Assembly: GCA_902780635.1 (NCBI GenBank)
Contig: CACZGH010000010.1
Coordinates: forward strand, 136,694 to 200,693
DNA length: 64,000 nucleotides
Direction: 5' to 3'
Source of the DNA: an uncultured Prevotellaceae bacterium
Lineage (GTDB): Bacteria; Bacteroidota; Bacteroidia; Bacteroidales; Bacteroidaceae
Part shown: piece after piece, positions 62,401-64,000 of the stretch
How the letters are laid out: the number at the start of each line of letters is the position of its first letter
Numbering within the stretch: position 1 is the stretch's first letter
Translations under genes and position numbers: made by a program
Notes under the pieces: model-generated
The model's input: the letters and a program-made list of their open reading frames with translations, nothing else
What the model was told of the DNA's origin: nothing
Database searches by the model: none

Positions 62401-62416
62401 GAAAAGAGTAAAATGA
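59402..62416 (+). CDS. Large secreted multidomain adhesin-like protein with type IX-like tail
   Basis: The 1004-residue exported protein starts MHSFTTRYTRLTVLSIVMAF (ATG 59402), with cleavage near SNSMAQ. It contains two or three cleaved-adhesin/choice-of-anchor-J-type jelly-roll domains (LPYRQTFDDVSDFETFVVADEN; YTLPFEESFPGGWSTHYW; VTDSFEDYEDFTISDIGDW), fibronectin-III-like repeats and a CARDB-like domain (LTAKISHLPSHLRSDEARTM). It ends RLYDLMGRPATGKQRGIYIQ plus GKKRVK. This architecture matches gingipain-type adhesin regions and Prevotella surface proteins. Ligand unknown. Confidence 0.83.
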   Translation: MHSFTTRYTRLTVLSIVMAFVSNSMAQTQLPYRQTFDDVSDFETFVVADENNDQQTWQYDDIDQAVRCERDYDADDWLLTPVFALDKGKTYRLTFIAYNEMEGAETIAVFMGSGRRVSAMTISVLPTTTVSTTTPQTYTTIFTVEESDDYRIAFHHSTINDPYSNCLYLDNISLEETTSRAAPAPVSDLTITPGAQGALTATISLRVPDQTIDQQPLSEVTKVSLYRDNLLIHTFDAPAPGTTLTYTDNEGVTNGLHVYKAIATNDEGSSDPTETKAYIGTDVPGAVENLHFTYDYDTYEAIVTWDAPTIGANGGYIDPSHIRYSLRKYPLTSDKTITPEPISETRFEDHVDIEWLDSVAEVRYRETEEQYHYPVAHTIVIDGQSRTCYYVKAVNDIGTGPEATSESYIIGDAYTLPFEESFPGGWSTHYWYKPVTSGHSRWYELSDERFSQDGDNGFLAFTASVNDEDQTSIEETAMAQTGRLCMADVTNPFISLYYLCAYAMAYPLLVKVSTDGQHFTTVATLDTSNEANAGRYVRATVPLTGLAGAKSCYVAIETTIVNTTELIYVDNILIYDQKNHDLTAKISHLPSHLRSDEARTMSVTVSNMGDQDVTEGTYTLDVLVNGQLAGNVQGPAVKALEMATANVAVTASVQAPSLSDILLRVNYDADQNLTNNLIGGDSIKVQHPSYPTPRTLVVAENDGKATLQWQAPLPPRTTDEAVTDSFEDYEDFTISDIGDWVLIDGDQRLTYSWGEDYNWPNRTRPHAFIVMTPAEVDLPNTGGKGLSANWQAHTGDKMLMSSSAVSDDWLISTELSGRAQTITFFARATNSYLETFDVRYSTTDTEPSSFTRMGQEESLIGSAWKQYSYDLPEGSRHFAIHKTSDDGFMLFIDDVTFIPDTLARQDITLQGYNIYRNGVRLNEALIMQNTYTDTADGSDAVYTVTAVYDKGESASSNEAYIVSGISEILPTPVTTDDRLYDLMGRPATGKQRGIYIQKGKKRVK

Positions 62417-62479
62417 AAAATGAAAAATTAAGACTATATTTTTATTCATTCTATGTTTAACCTAAAAATGTACGAAAGT

Positions 62480-64000
62480 ATGAAGACTAAATTATTACGT
62501 TTTCTCATGCTGATGCTTGTAGGAGCAGGCATGAGTAGTGTAAATGCACAGGAGGTCATCTACTCTTGGGAATCACCCGATGGCACTGTCATTGAGACAG
62601 GTGGCACGGCCTCCTATAAGAGTGGTCCCGCAGATGAAAACCGTGTGAACTACAAGAACGCCGATTACTACACCCTGTGTGTCAACGGCAAGAAAGACAA
62701 AATGGGTAAAGAAGAGAGCTCCAATGGAGGTTACATCCAAATTGACCTCGACGAAGCCCTTCAGGCAGGCGACATCATCTCTATCACCGCTTACATCAAC
62801 AAGGATGCCAGTGGCAAAGAAGCCAGTCTCTATTTCAAGTTTGAGAACGGTGAAGGTGTTGACGACCCATACATCCTCGGAGATGCCGACAACATCCATG
62901 ATGTTGTGAAAGGCACCATCAACACTCACACCTTCACTGTACCTGCCAGCGCAGATGGAAGCAAGTTCTTCCAGATGTCTCGCAACAAGTCAAGCACCAA
63001 CATCTTTATCACTAAATTAGTGATCAACAAAGGCGAAGGTGGCCCTGTCGTGTCCATCGCCATGCCTACCTTTGAGGTAGACGGTGTGGCATACGAGAGT
63101 GGCGCTACTGTAGAAGGTCTGAAGACCGGCCATCATGTCACTGTCAAAGCAGAAGAAGGCAGGTACATCTACTCCAACTGGAGCAGTAAGACCGGTAATA
63201 GTAAAGATAGTTACTATGTAGCTAAGAACATGAAAGGTCAGACCTCTATCCAAACCACGACATCAAGTGGTGGACAACGAGTGCTTTATGCCTTAGCCGC
63301 TGACACTGATAATCCAGAAGATGTCGACGGCCACACCAGCGACCTGGCCTACATCATTTTCTCTGGCGTCACTGCTGCCGACCCTGTATTCACGCCCGCC
63401 GCTGGTGAGGTGGAGGTAGGTACCGTAGTGAAACTTGCCACAGAGGCCTCGGGCGACCTTATCTATTATACCACTGATGGCTCAGATCCGACTGCAGAGA
63501 GTACTGCCTACGATAAAGACGCAGGCATCACCATCAATGAGAACGTGACCATCAAAGCTATTGCTTTCGATAAGAACAATGAGAACGGCAGTGCCATTGT
63601 GACAGCTGCTTACACCGTACCTGCTGTCGTGATACCGACCCCGGTCATCACACCAGCGAGCGGTGCTACCGTCAAATATGGTGATGCCATCACCATTTCT
63701 TACGACGAGGCCTACATTCTCAAATATACCACCGACGGCAGTGACCCGAAAGAATCTGCAACGGCTATGTCTGGCACCAGCCAGCCACAGAGCATCACTG
63801 TAGACCAAGAGGGCACCTTCACTGTGAAGGCTTATCTGAGCAACGATGAGGGCGCAAGCGATGTGGTGACAGCCACCTACACTGTAGAGGGTGGTCCTAT
63901 CGTTGTGGGTGCACCCACCTTCGACCCCGCTCCCGGCGCAGTGGAGAAGGGCACTAAGGTCACCATTAAACTGGGAGAGAACGCACAGTCTATCGTATTC
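62480..64000 (+). CDS. Secreted protein with chitobiase/beta-hexosaminidase C-terminal-type repeats (partial, runs off the window)
   Basis: The frame is open from 62480 (MKTKLLRFLMLMLVGAGMSS, signal peptide ending VNAQ) to the window end with no stop. In-frame ATGs at 62453 and 62468 are weaker starts. After an N-terminal beta domain there are successive repeats of about 85 residues: DPVFTPAAGEVEVGTVVKLA ... IYYTTDGSDPTAES, then PVITPASGATVKYGDAITIS ... LKYTTDGSDPKES, and a third beginning PTFDPAPGAVEKGTKVTIKL. The YYTTDGSDP pattern is CHB_HEX_C_1. A catalytic or sorting domain probably lies beyond the window. Confidence 0.85.
   Translation, partial: MKTKLLRFLMLMLVGAGMSSVNAQEVIYSWESPDGTVIETGGTASYKSGPADENRVNYKNADYYTLCVNGKKDKMGKEESSNGGYIQIDLDEALQAGDIISITAYINKDASGKEASLYFKFENGEGVDDPYILGDADNIHDVVKGTINTHTFTVPASADGSKFFQMSRNKSSTNIFITKLVINKGEGGPVVSIAMPTFEVDGVAYESGATVEGLKTGHHVTVKAEEGRYIYSNWSSKTGNSKDSYYVAKNMKGQTSIQTTTSSGGQRVLYALAADTDNPEDVDGHTSDLAYIIFSGVTAADPVFTPAAGEVEVGTVVKLATEASGDLIYYTTDGSDPTAESTAYDKDAGITINENVTIKAIAFDKNNENGSAIVTAAYTVPAVVIPTPVITPASGATVKYGDAITISYDEAYILKYTTDGSDPKESATAMSGTSQPQSITVDQEGTFTVKAYLSNDEGASDVVTATYTVEGGPIVVGAPTFDPAPGAVEKGTKVTIKLGENAQSIVF

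Overview
The window looks like a chromosomal segment from a member of the Bacteroidales, most likely a Prevotella-type (Prevotellaceae) gut or oral anaerobe. Three things point there. Many genes are preceded by the Bacteroidota -7 promoter element TAnnTTTG. Secreted proteins end in short type IX-secretion-like tails of the form DLxGR...KGxYIxxGKK. The gene set is typical of the group: a dxs-trkA-trkH operon, a paaK/ACT pair, a carboxynorspermidine-type dehydrogenase, GH2/GH3/GH8 enzymes, a serine-type sulfatase and an Omp28-like protein. The family assignments come from reading motifs; no database search was possible.

Layout. 1-5.9 kb: isoprenoid (dxs), potassium uptake (trkA, trkH) and mannose-6-phosphate isomerase genes. 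6.0-8.3 kb (minus): an ABC-type ATPase plus DUF4435 pair resembling the PARIS anti-phage module, with a small third gene. 8.4-14.8 kb: an RND efflux adaptor and pump followed by a GH8 exo-oligoxylanase-like enzyme fused to a second domain. 14.9-18.1 kb: a YbjQ-family protein and an M16 peptidase. 18.2-24.1 kb (minus): GH2 beta-galactosidase, sulfatase, CotH-family lipoprotein and DUF2490 protein. 24.3-28.0 kb: phenylacetate-CoA ligase, ACT protein, an unknown and a saccharopine-dehydrogenase-like polyamine gene. 28.1-31.6 kb: four-helix-bundle protein, recA and dnaK.

31.6-43.8 kb is an AT-richer accessory region abutting the 3' end of dnaK. Two junctions inside it (41,476-41,546 and 43,695-43,765) are colinear over 71 bases. 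Each ends in a copy of the last codons of dnaK and is followed by a terminator hairpin, which suggests successive integrations at the dnaK 3' end. No intact integrase remains; only a zinc-ribbon fragment of an excisionase-like protein was seen. The cargo is the most interesting part of the window. It holds a complete His-Xaa-Ser system (HxsA, HxsD, HxsB, HxsC in one overlapping operon) followed by a voltage-gated-like potassium channel. It also holds a RloA/RloB-type defence pair, a HEPN-motif protein, and a frameshifted AlbA_2/Schlafen-type ATP-binding protein.

43.8-64 kb: PepSY-like periplasmic proteins, a thioredoxin-like protein, an oligogalacturonate-lyase-like protein, a C-terminal fragment of a secreted protein, a GH3 beta-glucosidase, lipoproteins, a fucose/arabinose isomerase-like enzyme, a NYN-LOTUS protein, an orphan Vsr endonuclease, an MFS transporter, and three large secreted proteins. 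The last of these runs off the end of the window. I saw no rRNA, tRNA, CRISPR array or intact insertion sequence.
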